A stretch of DNA of 64,000 nt from Streptomyces cathayae (GTDB lineage Bacteria; Actinomycetota; Actinomycetes; Streptomycetales; Streptomycetaceae). Of this stretch, positions 52,991 to 62,575 are shown piece after piece (positions within the stretch are counted from its first letter, which is position 1; each line of letters begins with the position of its first letter). The stretch covers positions 5,766,001-5,830,000 of the forward strand of contig NZ_CP121682.1 in the NCBI RefSeq assembly GCF_029760955.1. The letters run 5' to 3'. The notes under the pieces were generated by a model, which saw only the letters and a list, made by a program, of their open reading frames with translations, was not told the DNA's origin and made no database searches. The translations under genes were made by a program, and so were the position numbers.

Positions 52991-53206
52991 GAGTGCTCCT
53001 TGGACAGGGCTCGTGAATCCGGGGCAGCCGTCCGAAAGGCCCCGTCGAGGGGCGGCGGACGGACGACGGACAGGACCCTTGAGGTCGATTGGCCCTTAGA
53101 CAATACGGCTGACACACCTTCCCGGAGGGGCGCACGGGGCGCTTTCGCCCAGGTGAGACGAGGCTTACACAGCGCATACGGCGCGGCTCACGCCGTGCCC
53201 ACGACA

Positions 53207-53248
53207 GTGCCCCCGCCCGGGAGCCTGGGAAGCTCCGGACGGGGGCAC
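53207..53248 (-). terminator. Terminator of the lpd-E2 operon
   Basis: GTGCCCCCG at 53207-53215 pairs with CGGGGGCAC at 53240-53248, extended inward by GAGC/GCTC with a small bulge. It lies 35 bp past the E2 stop codon. Confidence 0.75.
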
Positions 53249-53282
53249 CGGTGACCGGGATCAGCGGCCGTGGATCACAGGG

Positions 53283-55058
53283 TCACAGGCCGAGCTCGAC
53301 CTCGAACTCGCCCGCCTCCAGGATCGCCTTGACCGAGTTCAGGTAACGGGCCGCGTCGGCACCGTCCACCAGACGGTGGTCGTAGGAGAGGGTCAGGTAG
53401 GTCATGTCGCGGACGCCGATGACCGTGCCCTCCTCCGTCTCGATGACGGCCGGACGCTTGACCGTGGCACCGATGCCGAGGATCGCGACCTGGCCCGGAG
53501 GCACGATGATCGTGTCGAACAGCGCGCCGCGCGAACCGGTGTTGCTGATCGTGAAGGTCCCGCCGGACAGCTCGTCCGGAGTGATCTTGCTGGCCCGGAC
53601 CTTGCCCGCCAGGTCGGCCGTGGCCTTGGAGATACCGGCGATGTTGAGGTCACCGGCGTTCTTGATGACCGGGGTCATCAGGCCCTTCTCGGAGTCCACC
53701 GCGATACCGATGTGCTCGGTGTCGAAGTACGTGATGGTCCCCTCGGCCTCGTTGATCCGGGCGTTGACGGCCGGGTGGGCCTTCAGCGCCTGGGCGGCGG
53801 CCTTGACGAAGAACGGCATCGGGGAGAGCTTGACGCCCTCACGGGCCGCGAACGACTCCTTGGCCCGCGCCCGCAGCTTCATCAGCCGGGTGACGTCGAC
53901 CTCGACGACCGAGGACAGCTGCGCCTGCTCACGCAGCGCCTTGACCATGTTGTCGCCGATGACCTTGCGGATCCGCGGCATCTTCACGGTCTGGCCGCGC
54001 AGCGGCGAGGCCTCGAGGACCGGGGTCCGCCTGGCCGCGGCCGGAGCGGCGGCCGGAGCCGCGGCGGGGGCGGCCTTCGCGGCCTCGGCGGCGGCGACGA
54101 CGTCCTGCTTGCGGATACGGCCACCGACGCCGGTGCCCTTGACGGTGGACAGGTCGACGCCGTGCTCGGCGGCGAGCTTGCGCACCAGCGGGGTCACGTA
54201 GGCGCCCTCGTCGGTCGGCCGCGCGGCGGCCGGAACGGCAGCCGGGGCGGCCGGAGCCGGGGCGGGGGCCGGGGCAGCCGGGGCCGGAGCGGCCTGCGGG
54301 GCAGGAGCCGGGGCCGGAGCGGGAGCCGGGGCGGCCGGCGCGGCCTGCTGCGGGGCCGGGGCGGGCTCGGGCTGCGCCGGGGCGGCCGGAGCCGCCGGTG
54401 CCGGAGCGGCCTGCGGGGCGGCACCCGGAGCGCCGATGACGGCGAGCTTCGCGCCCACCTCGGCGGTCTCGTCCTCGGCGACCGTGATCTCCAGCAGCAC
54501 ACCGGAGGTGGGCGCCGGGATCTCGGTGTCGACCTTGTCGGTGGAGACCTCGAGCAGCGGCTCGTCGGCCTCGACGCTGTCGCCGACCGACTTCAGCCAG
54601 CGGGTGACGGTGCCCTCGGTGACGGACTCGCCGAGCGCGGGCAGGACCACGTCCGTGCCCTTGGCGGAGCCGCCGCCGACGGCGGCCTCGGCGGTGGGAG
54701 CGGGCGCCGGGGCGGCCTGCTCGGTGGAGGGGGCCGCGGCGGCCGGCGCGGGAGCCGGCTCGGGCGCCGGGGCGGCGGGCTGCTCGGCGGCCGGGGCCGG
54801 AGCCTCGGCGGGGGCGCCGCTGCCGTCGTCGATCAGGGCCAGCTCGGCACCGACCTCGACGGTCTCGTCCTCGGCGACCTTGATGGAGGACAGCACGCCG
54901 GAGGCCGGAGCGGGGATCTCGGTGTCGACCTTGTCGGTGGAGACCTCGAGCAGCGGCTCGTCGGCCTCGACGCGCTCGCCCTCGGCCTTCAGCCACCGGG
55001 TGACAGTGCCCTCGGTGACGCTCTCACCGAGCGCCGGAAGGGTTACGGAAACCGCCAT
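53283..55058 (-). CDS. sucB: Dihydrolipoamide acyltransferase (E2), two lipoyl domains
   Basis: A protein of 591 residues. Two lipoyl domains each carry [14 protein letters not shown], with lipoylated Lys43 and Lys175, separated by Ala/Pro linkers. A peripheral-subunit-binding domain follows ([34 protein letters not shown]). The catalytic domain ends with [16 protein letters not shown], holding the active-site His. Usually annotated sucB in Streptomyces, but in actinobacteria one E2 can serve both pyruvate and 2-oxoglutarate dehydrogenase. It follows lpd by 60 bp, so they form an operon; its lipoyl groups come from LipA/LipB. Confidence 0.94.
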   Translation of the reverse strand: MAVSVTLPALGESVTEGTVTRWLKAEGERVEADEPLLEVSTDKVDTEIPAPASGVLSSIKVAEDETVEVGAELALIDDGSGAPAEAPAPAAEQPAAPAPEPAPAPAAAAPSTEQAAPAPAPTAEAAVGGGSAKGTDVVLPALGESVTEGTVTRWLKSVGDSVEADEPLLEVSTDKVDTEIPAPTSGVLLEITVAEDETAEVGAKLAVIGAPGAAPQAAPAPAAPAAPAQPEPAPAPQQAAPAAPAPAPAPAPAPQAAPAPAAPAPAPAPAAPAAVPAAARPTDEGAYVTPLVRKLAAEHGVDLSTVKGTGVGGRIRKQDVVAAAEAAKAAPAAAPAAAPAAARRTPVLEASPLRGQTVKMPRIRKVIGDNMVKALREQAQLSSVVEVDVTRLMKLRARAKESFAAREGVKLSPMPFFVKAAAQALKAHPAVNARINEAEGTITYFDTEHIGIAVDSEKGLMTPVIKNAGDLNIAGISKATADLAGKVRASKITPDELSGGTFTISNTGSRGALFDTIIVPPGQVAILGIGATVKRPAVIETEEGTVIGVRDMTYLTLSYDHRLVDGADAARYLNSVKAILEAGEFEVELGL

Positions 55059-55118
55059 GGTTTCGGTTGCTCCTTAGATGTGCGGAAGTCTGTGTCGTCG
55101 TGCCCGTGACCGAAGGCG

Positions 55119-56507
55119 TCAGTCGTGGGAGTGGAGGGGCTTGCCCGCGAGGGCCAGGTGAGCCTCGCCGAGCGCCTCGTTCTGCGTCGGGTGGGCGTGG
55201 ATCAGCTGCGCGACCTCGGCCGGCAGCGCCTCCCAGTTGTAGATCAGCTGAGCTTCGCCGACCTGCTCGCCCATACGGTCACCGACCATGTGGACGCCGA
55301 CCACGGCACCGTCCTTGACCTGGACGAGCTTGATCTCGCCGGCGGTCTTGAGGATCTTGCTCTTGCCGTTGCCCGCCAGGTTGTACTTCAGGGCGACGAC
55401 CTTGTCCGCACCGTAGATCTCCTTGGCCTTGGCCTCGGTGATACCGACGGAGGCGACCTCCGGGTGGCAGTACGTCACCCGCGGCACGCCGTCGTAGTCG
55501 ACCGGGACGGCCTTCAGACCGGCCAGCCGCTCCGCCACCAGGATGCCCTCGGCGAAGCCGACGTGCGCGAGCTGGAGCGTCGGGACGAGGTCGCCGACGG
55601 CGGAGATCGTCGGGATGTTGGTCCGCATGTACTCGTCGACGAGGACGTAGCCGCGGTCCATGGCGACCCCGGCCTCCTCGTAGCCCAGGCCCTGCGAGAC
55701 CGGGCCGCGGCCGATGGCGACGAGGAGGACCTCGGCCTCGAACTCCTTGCCGTCGGCGAGGGTGACCTTGACGCCGTCCTGGGTGTACTCGGCCTTCTGG
55801 AAGAAGGTGCCCAGGTTGAACTTGATGCCCCGCTTGCGGAAGGCACGCTCCAGCAGCTTCGAGCTGTTCTCGTCCTCGACCGGGACGAGGTGCTTGAGGC
55901 CCTCGACGATCGTGACGTCGGTGCCGAAGGACTTCCACACGGAGGCGAACTCGACGCCGATGACGCCGCCGCCCAGCACGATCGCGGACTTCGGCACGCG
56001 GTCCATGACGAGGGCGTGGTCCGAGGAGATGATCCGGTTGCCGTCGATGTCCAGGCCCGGCAGCGACTTCGGCACGGAGCCGGTCGCCAGCAGGACGTGG
56101 CGGCCCTGGATCCGCTGACCGTTCACATCGACGGAGGTCGGCGACGACAGTCGGCCCTCACCCTCGATGTAGGTCACCTTGCGCGAGGCGACCAGACCCT
56201 GCAGGCCCTTGTACAGGCCCGAGATCACGTCGTCCTTGTACTTGTTGACGGCCGCCATGTCGATGCCCTCGAAGGTGGCCTTCACACCGAACTGCTCGCT
56301 CTCGCGGGCCTGGTCGGCGATCTCGCCCGCGTGCAGCAGGGCCTTGGTGGGAATGCAGCCGTTGTGCAGGCAGGTACCGCCGACCTTGTCCTTCTCGATC
56401 AGGGCGACGTCCAGGCCCAGCTGCGCCCCGCGCAGCGCCGCGGCGTAACCACCGCTGCCACCGCCGAGGATCACTAGGTCGAAAACAGTGCTGGCGTCGT
56501 TCGCCAC
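55119..56507 (-). CDS. lpdA: Dihydrolipoamide dehydrogenase (E3)
   Basis: A protein of 462 residues from the GTG at 56507, with GGAGG upstream. FAD motif LVILGGGSGGYAAALRGAQLG, redox disulfide C46/C51 in GGTCLHNGCIPTKALLH, NAD motif IVLGGGVIGVEFASVW, AVGDLVPTLQLAH and the C-terminal catalytic His-Glu pair in HAHPTQNEALGE. It reoxidises lipoamide on E2 with NAD. First gene of the lpd-E2 unit; the upstream region carries 24-bp repeats and the pepA terminator. Confidence 0.97.
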   Translation of the reverse strand: MANDASTVFDLVILGGGSGGYAAALRGAQLGLDVALIEKDKVGGTCLHNGCIPTKALLHAGEIADQARESEQFGVKATFEGIDMAAVNKYKDDVISGLYKGLQGLVASRKVTYIEGEGRLSSPTSVDVNGQRIQGRHVLLATGSVPKSLPGLDIDGNRIISSDHALVMDRVPKSAIVLGGGVIGVEFASVWKSFGTDVTIVEGLKHLVPVEDENSSKLLERAFRKRGIKFNLGTFFQKAEYTQDGVKVTLADGKEFEAEVLLVAIGRGPVSQGLGYEEAGVAMDRGYVLVDEYMRTNIPTISAVGDLVPTLQLAHVGFAEGILVAERLAGLKAVPVDYDGVPRVTYCHPEVASVGITEAKAKEIYGADKVVALKYNLAGNGKSKILKTAGEIKLVQVKDGAVVGVHMVGDRMGEQVGEAQLIYNWEALPAEVAQLIHAHPTQNEALGEAHLALAGKPLHSHD

Positions 56508-56723
56508 GTCACGTCCTCCATGCATGTGCGCCACGCCGGTCTCCAGTGACCGGTCGGCGGCTGGTGTCCGGCCGCTTTTGCCTTCGGCCCTTCGGTGGGG
56601 CCCTGTCCTGCCGAGCCCTATCCTCGCACTTGTCCGAGCCGAACGAGACGTGGGGCAGGGGTGTGACACGTCCCACGTTCGAACGTCCGCCCGTCACACG
56701 CGTGAGGACTTCCGGGACCGCAT

Positions 56724-56794
56724 GCCCCGGAACCCGCGGCGGAACCCGCCCCGGAACCCGCGGCGGAACCTGCCCCGGAACCCGCGGCGGATCC
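56724..56794. repeat. 24-bp tandem repeat, three copies
   Basis: Units starting GCCCCGGAACCCGCGGCGGA repeat at 56724, 56748 and 56772, the third slightly shortened and diverged. They lie in the 379-bp lpd-pepA gap, just before the pepA terminator. The rest of the gap shows no gene. Confidence 0.8.
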
Positions 56795-56820
56795 GGCGCC
56801 GGATCCGCATGCGCGCCGGC

Positions 56821-56865
56821 CGCCGGCGGGGCCCCGTCCCACCCGGGTACGGGGCCCCGCCGGCG
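56821..56865 (-). terminator. pepA terminator
   Basis: CGCCGGCGGGGCCCCGT at 56821-56837 pairs perfectly over 17 bp with 56849-56865 around an 11-nt loop, 21 bp past the pepA stop codon. Confidence 0.85.
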
Positions 56866-56886
56866 ACCGGTCGCCGACCGAGTGGC

Positions 56887-58476
56887 TCAGCCCAGGTCGC
56901 CGGCCGCCGTCTGCTCCGCGAGGCGGACCAGCGTCCGTACCGCCGAGCCCGTACCGCCCTTGGGCGTGTACCCGAAGGGGCTGCCCTCGTTGAAGGCCGG
57001 ACCGGCGATGTCGAGGTGGGCCCAGGTGATGCCCTCGCCGACGAACTCGCGCAGGAAGAGCCCGGCGACGAGCCCGCCGCCCATCCGCTCGCCCATGTTC
57101 GCGATGTCGGCCGTGGCGGAGTCCATGCCCTTGCGCAGGTGCTCCGGCAGCGGCATCGGCCAGGCGGGCTCGCCGACCTCCTCGGCGGCCTCGTGCACCG
57201 CCGCGCGGAAGGCGTCGTCGTTGGCCATGATCCCGAACGTGCGGTTGCCCAGCGCCAGCATCATCGCGCCGGTCAGGGTCGCGACGTCCACGATCGCGTC
57301 CGGCTTCTCCTCCGAGGCCGCCCACAGCGCGTCGGCGAGGACGAGCCGGCCCTCGGCGTCGGTGTTGAGTACCTCCACCGTCTTGCCGCTGTACATGCGC
57401 AGCACGTCACCCGGGCGGGTGGCGGAACCGGAGGGCATGTTCTCGGCCAGGGCCAGCCAGCCGGTGATGTTGACCTCGAGACCGAGGCGGGCGGCGGCGA
57501 CGACCGCGGCGAACACGGCGGCGGCACCGCTCATGTCGCACTTCATCGTCTCGTTGTGCCCGGCCGGCTTCAGCGAGATGCCGCCCGAGTCGTAGGTGAT
57601 GCCCTTGCCGACGAAGGCGAGGTGCTTCTTCGCCTTGGCGGAGGTGTACGACAGCTTCACCAGCCGCGGACCCGACGCCGAGCCGGCGCCGACGCCGAGG
57701 ATGCCGCCGTGGCCGTCCTTGGCCAGTGCCTTCTCGTCGAGCACCTGCACCTTGATGCCGTGTTCCTTGGCCGCGGCCTGGGCGACGGCGGCGAACGCCT
57801 CGGGGTCGAGGTCGTTGGGAGGGGTGTTGATCAGGTCGCGGGCCCGGTTGAGCTCCTCGGACACCGTGACGGCACGCTCCACGGCCGCCTTGTACGTCTT
57901 GTCGCGGGACTTGTCGCAGAGCAGCACGGCCTCGGCGAGGGGCGCCTTCGCGTCCTTCTTCTTGCCCTTGCCGCCCTTGTCCTTGTTCTTGGGGTCCTTG
58001 GGGTTCTTGGGGTCGTCGTTCTTGGGGGCGTTCTTGTAGGCGTCGAAGGAGTAGGCGCCGAGCAGGACGCCCTCGGCGACCGCGCCGGCGTCGGCCTCGT
58101 CCGTCAGGGGGAGGGCGAACGCGGCCTTCCTGGACCCGGCGAGGGCGCGGGCGGCCACACCGGCCGCCTTGCGCAGTGCCTCGGGGTCGGGCGCGGCGTC
58201 CTTCTCGGGCTGGGTGCCCAGACCCACCGCGACCAGGAGCGGCGTCTTGAAGCCGGCCGGCGCGGGGAGCTTCGTCACCTCACCCTCGGCGCCGGACGCG
58301 CCGAGGGTCTCCAGGATGCCGGTGAGCCTGCCGTCGTAAGCCTTGTCGACGGCTTCAGCGCCCGGTGCGACGACCAGGCCCCCGGCCTCGGACGCAGTGC
58401 CCTTGGCGACACCGATCACGATCGCGTCGGCCTTCAGACCGGGGGTCGCGGCGGTGCTGAGAGTGAGAGCAGTCAC
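56887..58476 (-). CDS. pepA: Leucyl aminopeptidase (M17)
   Basis: A protein of 529 residues; a cytosolic hexameric two-metal peptidase removing N-terminal residues. The C-terminal catalytic domain shows VGKGITYDSGGISLKPA (metal Lys/Asp), MKCDMSGAAAVF, NTDAEGRLVLADAL (signature with Asp and Glu ligands) and ATLTGA. A Lys/Asp/Asn-rich insert (KNDDPKNPKDPKNKDKGGKG...) lies between the N- and C-terminal halves near residues 150-180, encoded by short DNA repeats around 57955-58035; I do not recall it as a standard family feature. The ATG at 58476 is in the normal position. Confidence 0.95.
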   Translation of the reverse strand: MTALTLSTAATPGLKADAIVIGVAKGTASEAGGLVVAPGAEAVDKAYDGRLTGILETLGASGAEGEVTKLPAPAGFKTPLLVAVGLGTQPEKDAAPDPEALRKAAGVAARALAGSRKAAFALPLTDEADAGAVAEGVLLGAYSFDAYKNAPKNDDPKNPKDPKNKDKGGKGKKKDAKAPLAEAVLLCDKSRDKTYKAAVERAVTVSEELNRARDLINTPPNDLDPEAFAAVAQAAAKEHGIKVQVLDEKALAKDGHGGILGVGAGSASGPRLVKLSYTSAKAKKHLAFVGKGITYDSGGISLKPAGHNETMKCDMSGAAAVFAAVVAAARLGLEVNITGWLALAENMPSGSATRPGDVLRMYSGKTVEVLNTDAEGRLVLADALWAASEEKPDAIVDVATLTGAMMLALGNRTFGIMANDDAFRAAVHEAAEEVGEPAWPMPLPEHLRKGMDSATADIANMGERMGGGLVAGLFLREFVGEGITWAHLDIAGPAFNEGSPFGYTPKGGTGSAVRTLVRLAEQTAAGDLG

Positions 58477-58723
58477 GGTGGTGAATTCTCGCTTCCGATG
58501 TGAAGTTGCTGTGGCCGAAAAGTGTGGGTCGGCCGGGCCCGGTGCCGGCCCTGACGACGACCTGGCGGTACGGTCTCGTCGGGGCCTGCCCCGGTACGGC
58601 GCACACTGCGGACGAGCCTACGCGCGTCTGTGCGTGCGCTCCCTCGCGCGGTCTTCACCGTTCGGTGACGTGACGGACACCTTCCGGGCCCCGCCCCCCC
58701 GGAGACCACCCGGTGAGACGCGC

Positions 58724-59515
58724 GTGAGACGAGCCGCAGGACGGCGCGGAAGCCTGCTCGCCGCCGTGTGGACACTGGTTCCCCCGCTGCCCGCGGCCTG
58801 CACGGCCACCCCGGCCCGGCACTGGCTGGCAGTGGCGGCCCGGCGGGCGTCCGGACACCTCCGTCGACGTCCCGGTCCACGGCATCGACGGCTTCGGCCA
58901 CTCCGGGGACACGGTCGCGGCGCTGCACCGCGACGGCCGGAAGGTCATCCGCTACCTGGCCACGAGCGTATGGGAGGACTTCCGCCCCGACGCCGGCGAC
59001 TTCCCCGCCGCGGTGCTCGGCCGGGGCAACGGCTGGAAGGGCGAACGTCGGCTCGACATCCGGCGTACCGGCCTCCTGGAGCCGATCATGGCCCAGCGGT
59101 TCGACAGGTGCCGCGACAAGGACTTCGACGCGGCGGAGCCGGACAACCCGGACAACAGGGACGGTTGACGCAACCGCGCCGGGTTCCCGCTCACCGCCGC
59201 CGACCAGCTCCGCTACGACCGTCTGGTCGCCCGGCTGGCCCACGAACGCGGCCTGGCCGTCGGCCTGAAGGACGACCTCGACCGGATCCCGCAGCTGGTC
59301 GGCGACTTCGACTTCGCGGTCAACGGGCAGTGCGCCCGGTACGGCGAGTGCGCGCGGCTCACCCCGTTCGCCGAGGAGGACAAGGCCGTCTTCCGCGTCG
59401 AGTGCGAGCTGCCCGCCGACCGGTTCTGCGCCGACTCCCGGCGGCTGAGGCTGAGTTCGCCGCTCAAGAAGTACGAACCAGGGCTTTGGCGCCGCGCCTG
59501 CTGGGGCCGGTGCGG
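58724..59515 (+). pseudogene. Decayed GH114 (endo-alpha-1,4-polygalactosaminidase-like) gene
   Basis: From the GTG at 58724 one frame gives a lipoprotein-type signal (VRRAAGRRGSLLAAVWTLVP, ending PLPAAC). The mature part continues in another frame with PRPGTGWQWRPGGRPDTSVDVPVHGIDGFG, ALHRDGRKVIRYLATSVWEDFRPD, then an in-frame TGA at 59166-59168. After the stop the same frame goes on with NRAGFPLTAADQLRYDRLVARLAHERGLAVGLKDDLDRIPQLV and FDFAVNGQCARYGECARL, which is GH114-like throughout. So at least one frameshift (about 58790-58830) and one nonsense codon break it. No proper stop follows before cobS. GH114 enzymes cut galactosamine polymers. Confidence 0.8.
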
Positions 59516-59526
59516 GCTTTGTCTCC

Positions 59527-60318
59527 TCAGCCCAGTACCGCGACGACGAGCGCGGTCGTCGCCGCGGTCTCCGCGAGCGAGCCGAACACGTCGCCGGTGA
59601 CCCCGCCGAAGCGGCGGACGCAGTGCCGCAGGAGCAGCTCCGCGGCCGCGACGGACAGCAGTACCGCGAGAACGGCACGGACGGCACCGTCCACCCCGAG
59701 CAGGGCGCCCCCGGCGGCGGCCGCCCCGGCCACCGCGAGGGCGACGCCCACCGCCCCCGCCGGCGGGACGACCCCGGCGACGGCGGCCCCCAGCCCCCCG
59801 GGCCGGGCGGGCGGCACCCCGGCACGCGCGGCGAGGGTGAGGACGAGCCGGGCCGTGACCGCCGCGACCACGGCGGCGAGCGCGCCCCGGGCCCAGGAGT
59901 GGCCGTACGCCTGGGCCAGCGCCGCCACCTGCGCCAGCAGCACGAGGACGAGGGTGAGCACGCCGAACGGCCCGATGTCCGACTGCTTCATGATCCGCAG
60001 CGCGTCCTCGGCCGGCTTTCCGCTGCCGAGCCCGTCCGCGACGTCGGCGAGCCCGTCGAGATGCAGCCCGCGGGTGAGTGCGGCGGGCGCGGCGACGGTG
60101 GCGACGGCGGCGAGCGGCGCGCCGGCCCCGAGGAACAGCAGCAGCAGTCCGCAGGCTGCGGCCACGGCGCCGACCGCCAGCCCGGTCAGTGGGGCGCACA
60201 GCATGCCGCCGCGTGCGGCAGGGCGGTCCCAGCGGGTCACCTCGACGGGGAACACGGTGAAGGTGCCGAAGGCGAAGCGGAGGCCGTCGGCCAGGGAGGT
60301 CGGGAAGGGCGCGGGCAC
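59527..60318 (-). CDS. cobS: Adenosylcobinamide-GDP ribazoletransferase
   Basis: A protein of 263 residues; a polytopic membrane enzyme joining adenosylcobinamide-GDP and alpha-ribazole, the last main step of cobalamin assembly. Hydrophobic segments fill the protein; conserved motifs include FPVEVTRWDRPAARGGMLCAPLTGLAVG, LTRGLHLDGLADVADGLGSGKPAEDALRIMKQSDIGPFGVLTLVLVLLAQ (Asp-rich active site) and a C-terminal RRFGGVTGDVFGSLAE. It starts with GTG at 60318. Partner genes cobT and cobU follow in the window. Confidence 0.95.
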   Translation of the reverse strand: MPAPFPTSLADGLRFAFGTFTVFPVEVTRWDRPAARGGMLCAPLTGLAVGAVAAACGLLLLFLGAGAPLAAVATVAAPAALTRGLHLDGLADVADGLGSGKPAEDALRIMKQSDIGPFGVLTLVLVLLAQVAALAQAYGHSWARGALAAVVAAVTARLVLTLAARAGVPPARPGGLGAAVAGVVPPAGAVGVALAVAGAAAAGGALLGVDGAVRAVLAVLLSVAAAELLLRHCVRRFGGVTGDVFGSLAETAATTALVVAVLG

Positions 60319-60378
60319 CGGCGCAGATTACCCGGCGGTCGGCAGGGCGCCCCCGGCAGCCGTGGATAAAGTGCGCTT

Positions 60379-61125
60379 ATGGGACATTGGTTGCAGCGGA
60401 ACATCGTCGAACCGGGCAAGCTGCCGCTGCTCCTCGCCCTCACCGCCTTCGTCCTCACCTTCCTGGTCACCCGGGCCGTCACCCGGCTGATCCGGGCCGG
60501 CAAGGGCCCCTTCGGCAACGTCGAGGCGGGCGGTGTGCACATCCACCACGTCGTACCCGGCGTGATCCTCACCGTCGTCGGCGGCTTCGGCGCGGTGGCG
60601 AGCGGACGGCACGGCTTCGGTGCGGCGCTCGGCGCGGTCGTCTTCGGCATCGGCGCCGGCCTGGTCCTGGACGAGTTCGCGCTGATCCTGCACCTCCAGG
60701 ACGTCTACTGGACGGAGGCCGGCCGCCAGAGCGTCGAGGTGGTCGTCATCACCGCGTCCCTGGTCGGACTGCTGCTGGCCGGGTTCTCGCCGTTCGGCGT
60801 CGACGACGTCACCCAGGGCGAACTCCAGGGCCGTGCGAGCGTCGCCCTGGACGTGGCGCTCAACTTCCTCTTCTCGCTGATCGCCCTGAGCAAGGGCAAG
60901 GCCAGGATCGCCGTCTTCGGCGTGATCGTGCCCGTCGTCGCCCTGATCGGCGCGCTGCGCCTGGCCCGTCCCGGCTCCCCGTGGGCCAGACGCTTCTACC
61001 GGCGCCGGCACCGTGCCCGCGCCAGGGCCCTCCTGCGGGCCTACCACCACGACCGCCGCTGGTCCGGCCCCCGCAGGGCCTTCGAGGACTGGCTCGGCGG
61101 CACCCCGGACCCACCCCGCCCCTGA
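60379..61125 (+). CDS. Integral membrane protein with conserved His cluster
   Basis: A protein of 248 residues with about five or six membrane segments: LPLLLALTAFVLTFLVTRAV, VVPGVILTVVGGFGAVAS, AALGAVVFGIGAGLVLDEFALIL, VVVITASLVGLLLAGF, ALNFLFSLIAL and IAVFGVIVPVVALIGAL. Between the first two is EAGGVHIHHVVPG and later LDEFALILHLQDVYW; such His/Glu residues near membranes could bind metal. It ends with a basic Arg-rich cytoplasmic tail. Family unknown to me, conserved in Streptomyces from memory. It lies between cobS and cobT on the opposite strand. Confidence 0.8.
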   Translation: MGHWLQRNIVEPGKLPLLLALTAFVLTFLVTRAVTRLIRAGKGPFGNVEAGGVHIHHVVPGVILTVVGGFGAVASGRHGFGAALGAVVFGIGAGLVLDEFALILHLQDVYWTEAGRQSVEVVVITASLVGLLLAGFSPFGVDDVTQGELQGRASVALDVALNFLFSLIALSKGKARIAVFGVIVPVVALIGALRLARPGSPWARRFYRRRHRARARALLRAYHHDRRWSGPRRAFEDWLGGTPDPPRP

Positions 61126-61130
61126 CCAGG

Positions 61131-61245
61131 GGCGCGGGGAACTGCGCGAGCAACCACCCACCGGCCCGCACCTCGGGGTCGAAGGGGCAGCGCCCCTTGA
61201 GGACGGGAAGGGAAGGGGCGGCGGGGGCGAGGAAAAGGGGCGGAC
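61131..61245. repeat. Dispersed Streptomyces intergenic repeat
   Basis: The stretch after the membrane protein gene contains GGGGCGCGGGGAACTGCGCG, a short spacer, then GAAGGGGCAGCGCCCCTTGAGG, which forms a small hairpin (GGGGC/GCCCC). I recognise this as a sequence that recurs in many Streptomyces 3' regions; that is memory, not a search. It may serve as terminator for the + strand gene. Confidence 0.6.
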
Positions 61246-61253
61246 GCCCCCGG

Positions 61254-62339
61254 TCACTCGGGCTTTTTCGGCTCCCCGGGCTCTCCGGGCTTTTCCGGCC
61301 TCTCCGGAAGCTCCGCCGCCAGCGCCGCAGCCGCCTGCACCAGGGGAAGGGCCAGCAGGCCACCCGCACCCTCGCCCACGGTGACCCCGTGGGTGAGGAG
61401 CGGCTCCAGCGCCATCCGGTCCAGCGCCTTCGCCTGCCCCGGCTCCCCGCTGTCGTGCGCGGCCAGCCACCAGTCCGGCGCCCGGAACGCGATCCGCTGG
61501 CCCACCAGCGCGCACGCCGCCGTCACGACGCCGTCGAGCACGACCGGCATCTTCCGCACGGCGGCCTGCAGCAGGAAGCCCGTCATCGCGGTGAGATCGG
61601 CTCCGCCCACCGCCGCCAGCAGCCGCAACTGGTCGCCGAGCACGGGCCGGGCCCGCCGCAGCGCGTCGCGGATCGCCGCGCACTTGCGCATCCAGGCCAG
61701 ATCGTCGATGGCCAGCCCGCCGCGCCCGGTGACCACGGACGCGTCCGTCCCGCACAGCGCGCCCACCAGCACGCCCGCCGCCGTGGTGCCGCCCACGCTC
61801 ACATCGCCGAGCACCACCAGGTCCGTACCGGAGTCGGCCTCCTCGTCGGCCACCGCGACCCCGGCCCGGAACGCCGCCTCGGCCTCCTCGAGGGTCAGCG
61901 CGTCCTCGATGTCGACGCGTCCGCTCCCGCGCCGCACCCTGTGCCGTACGACGTCCTCGGGCAGGGTCTTCGGATCGCAGTCCAGGGCCATGTCGACCAC
62001 CCGCACCGGCACCCCGAGCCGCCGGGCCAGCACGGAGACCGGACGGCCGCCCTCCAGCACCTCGCGCACCAGCTCCCCGGCGCTGCCCGCCGCCCGCGCC
62101 GAGACGCCCAGTTCGGCGATCTTGTGGTCACCGGCGAAGAGGACGACCCGCGGCCGTTCGACCGGCCGCACCGGCACCGCGGACTGCGCGGCGGCCAGCC
62201 ACTCGCCCAGTTCGTCGAGGCGGCCCAGCGACCCGGGCGGTACGACCCGGCGCTCGCGGTACGCCTCCGCGTCACGGCGCACCCCGCCGTCCGGACGCTC
62301 GATCAGATCGGTGAAGTCGTCGAGATTAAGCGAGCTCAT
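61254..62339 (-). CDS. cobT: Nicotinate-nucleotide-dimethylbenzimidazole phosphoribosyltransferase
   Basis: A protein of 361 residues from the ATG at 62339. It makes alpha-ribazole phosphate, the lower-ligand precursor of cobalamin. Motifs: PPGSLGRLDELGEWLA, RVVLFAGDHKIAELGVSA, GDVSVGGTTAAGVLVGAL, LLAAVGGADLTAMTGFLLQAA, VLDGVVTAACAL and GVTVGEGAGGLLALPLVQAA, the last holding the catalytic Glu. The C-terminus has a short Pro/Glu/Lys extension (ERPEKPGEPGEPKKPE). It works with CobS and CobU. Confidence 0.95.
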   Translation of the reverse strand: MSSLNLDDFTDLIERPDGGVRRDAEAYRERRVVPPGSLGRLDELGEWLAAAQSAVPVRPVERPRVVLFAGDHKIAELGVSARAAGSAGELVREVLEGGRPVSVLARRLGVPVRVVDMALDCDPKTLPEDVVRHRVRRGSGRVDIEDALTLEEAEAAFRAGVAVADEEADSGTDLVVLGDVSVGGTTAAGVLVGALCGTDASVVTGRGGLAIDDLAWMRKCAAIRDALRRARPVLGDQLRLLAAVGGADLTAMTGFLLQAAVRKMPVVLDGVVTAACALVGQRIAFRAPDWWLAAHDSGEPGQAKALDRMALEPLLTHGVTVGEGAGGLLALPLVQAAAALAAELPERPEKPGEPGEPKKPE

Positions 62340-62575
62340 TCGCCGAACAGTACCGGCCCTGGTCGAACACCACGGAGTCCCAGGCATCGTCGTCGACTTC
62401 CCGCCCGCCGGGTGACGCCACCCCGACGTCGTTACGCCTCGGACGGCCATCCGGTCCGTAACGTTTTGCCATGGAATGTCATCCGCACGTGCCGACGTTC
62501 CGCTCGCCCGCCCCTGCGTCCCCCCGCCCCCCGTCCGCCCGCCCGTCCACTCGCCCGACCCACCGGGAGCCGCCC

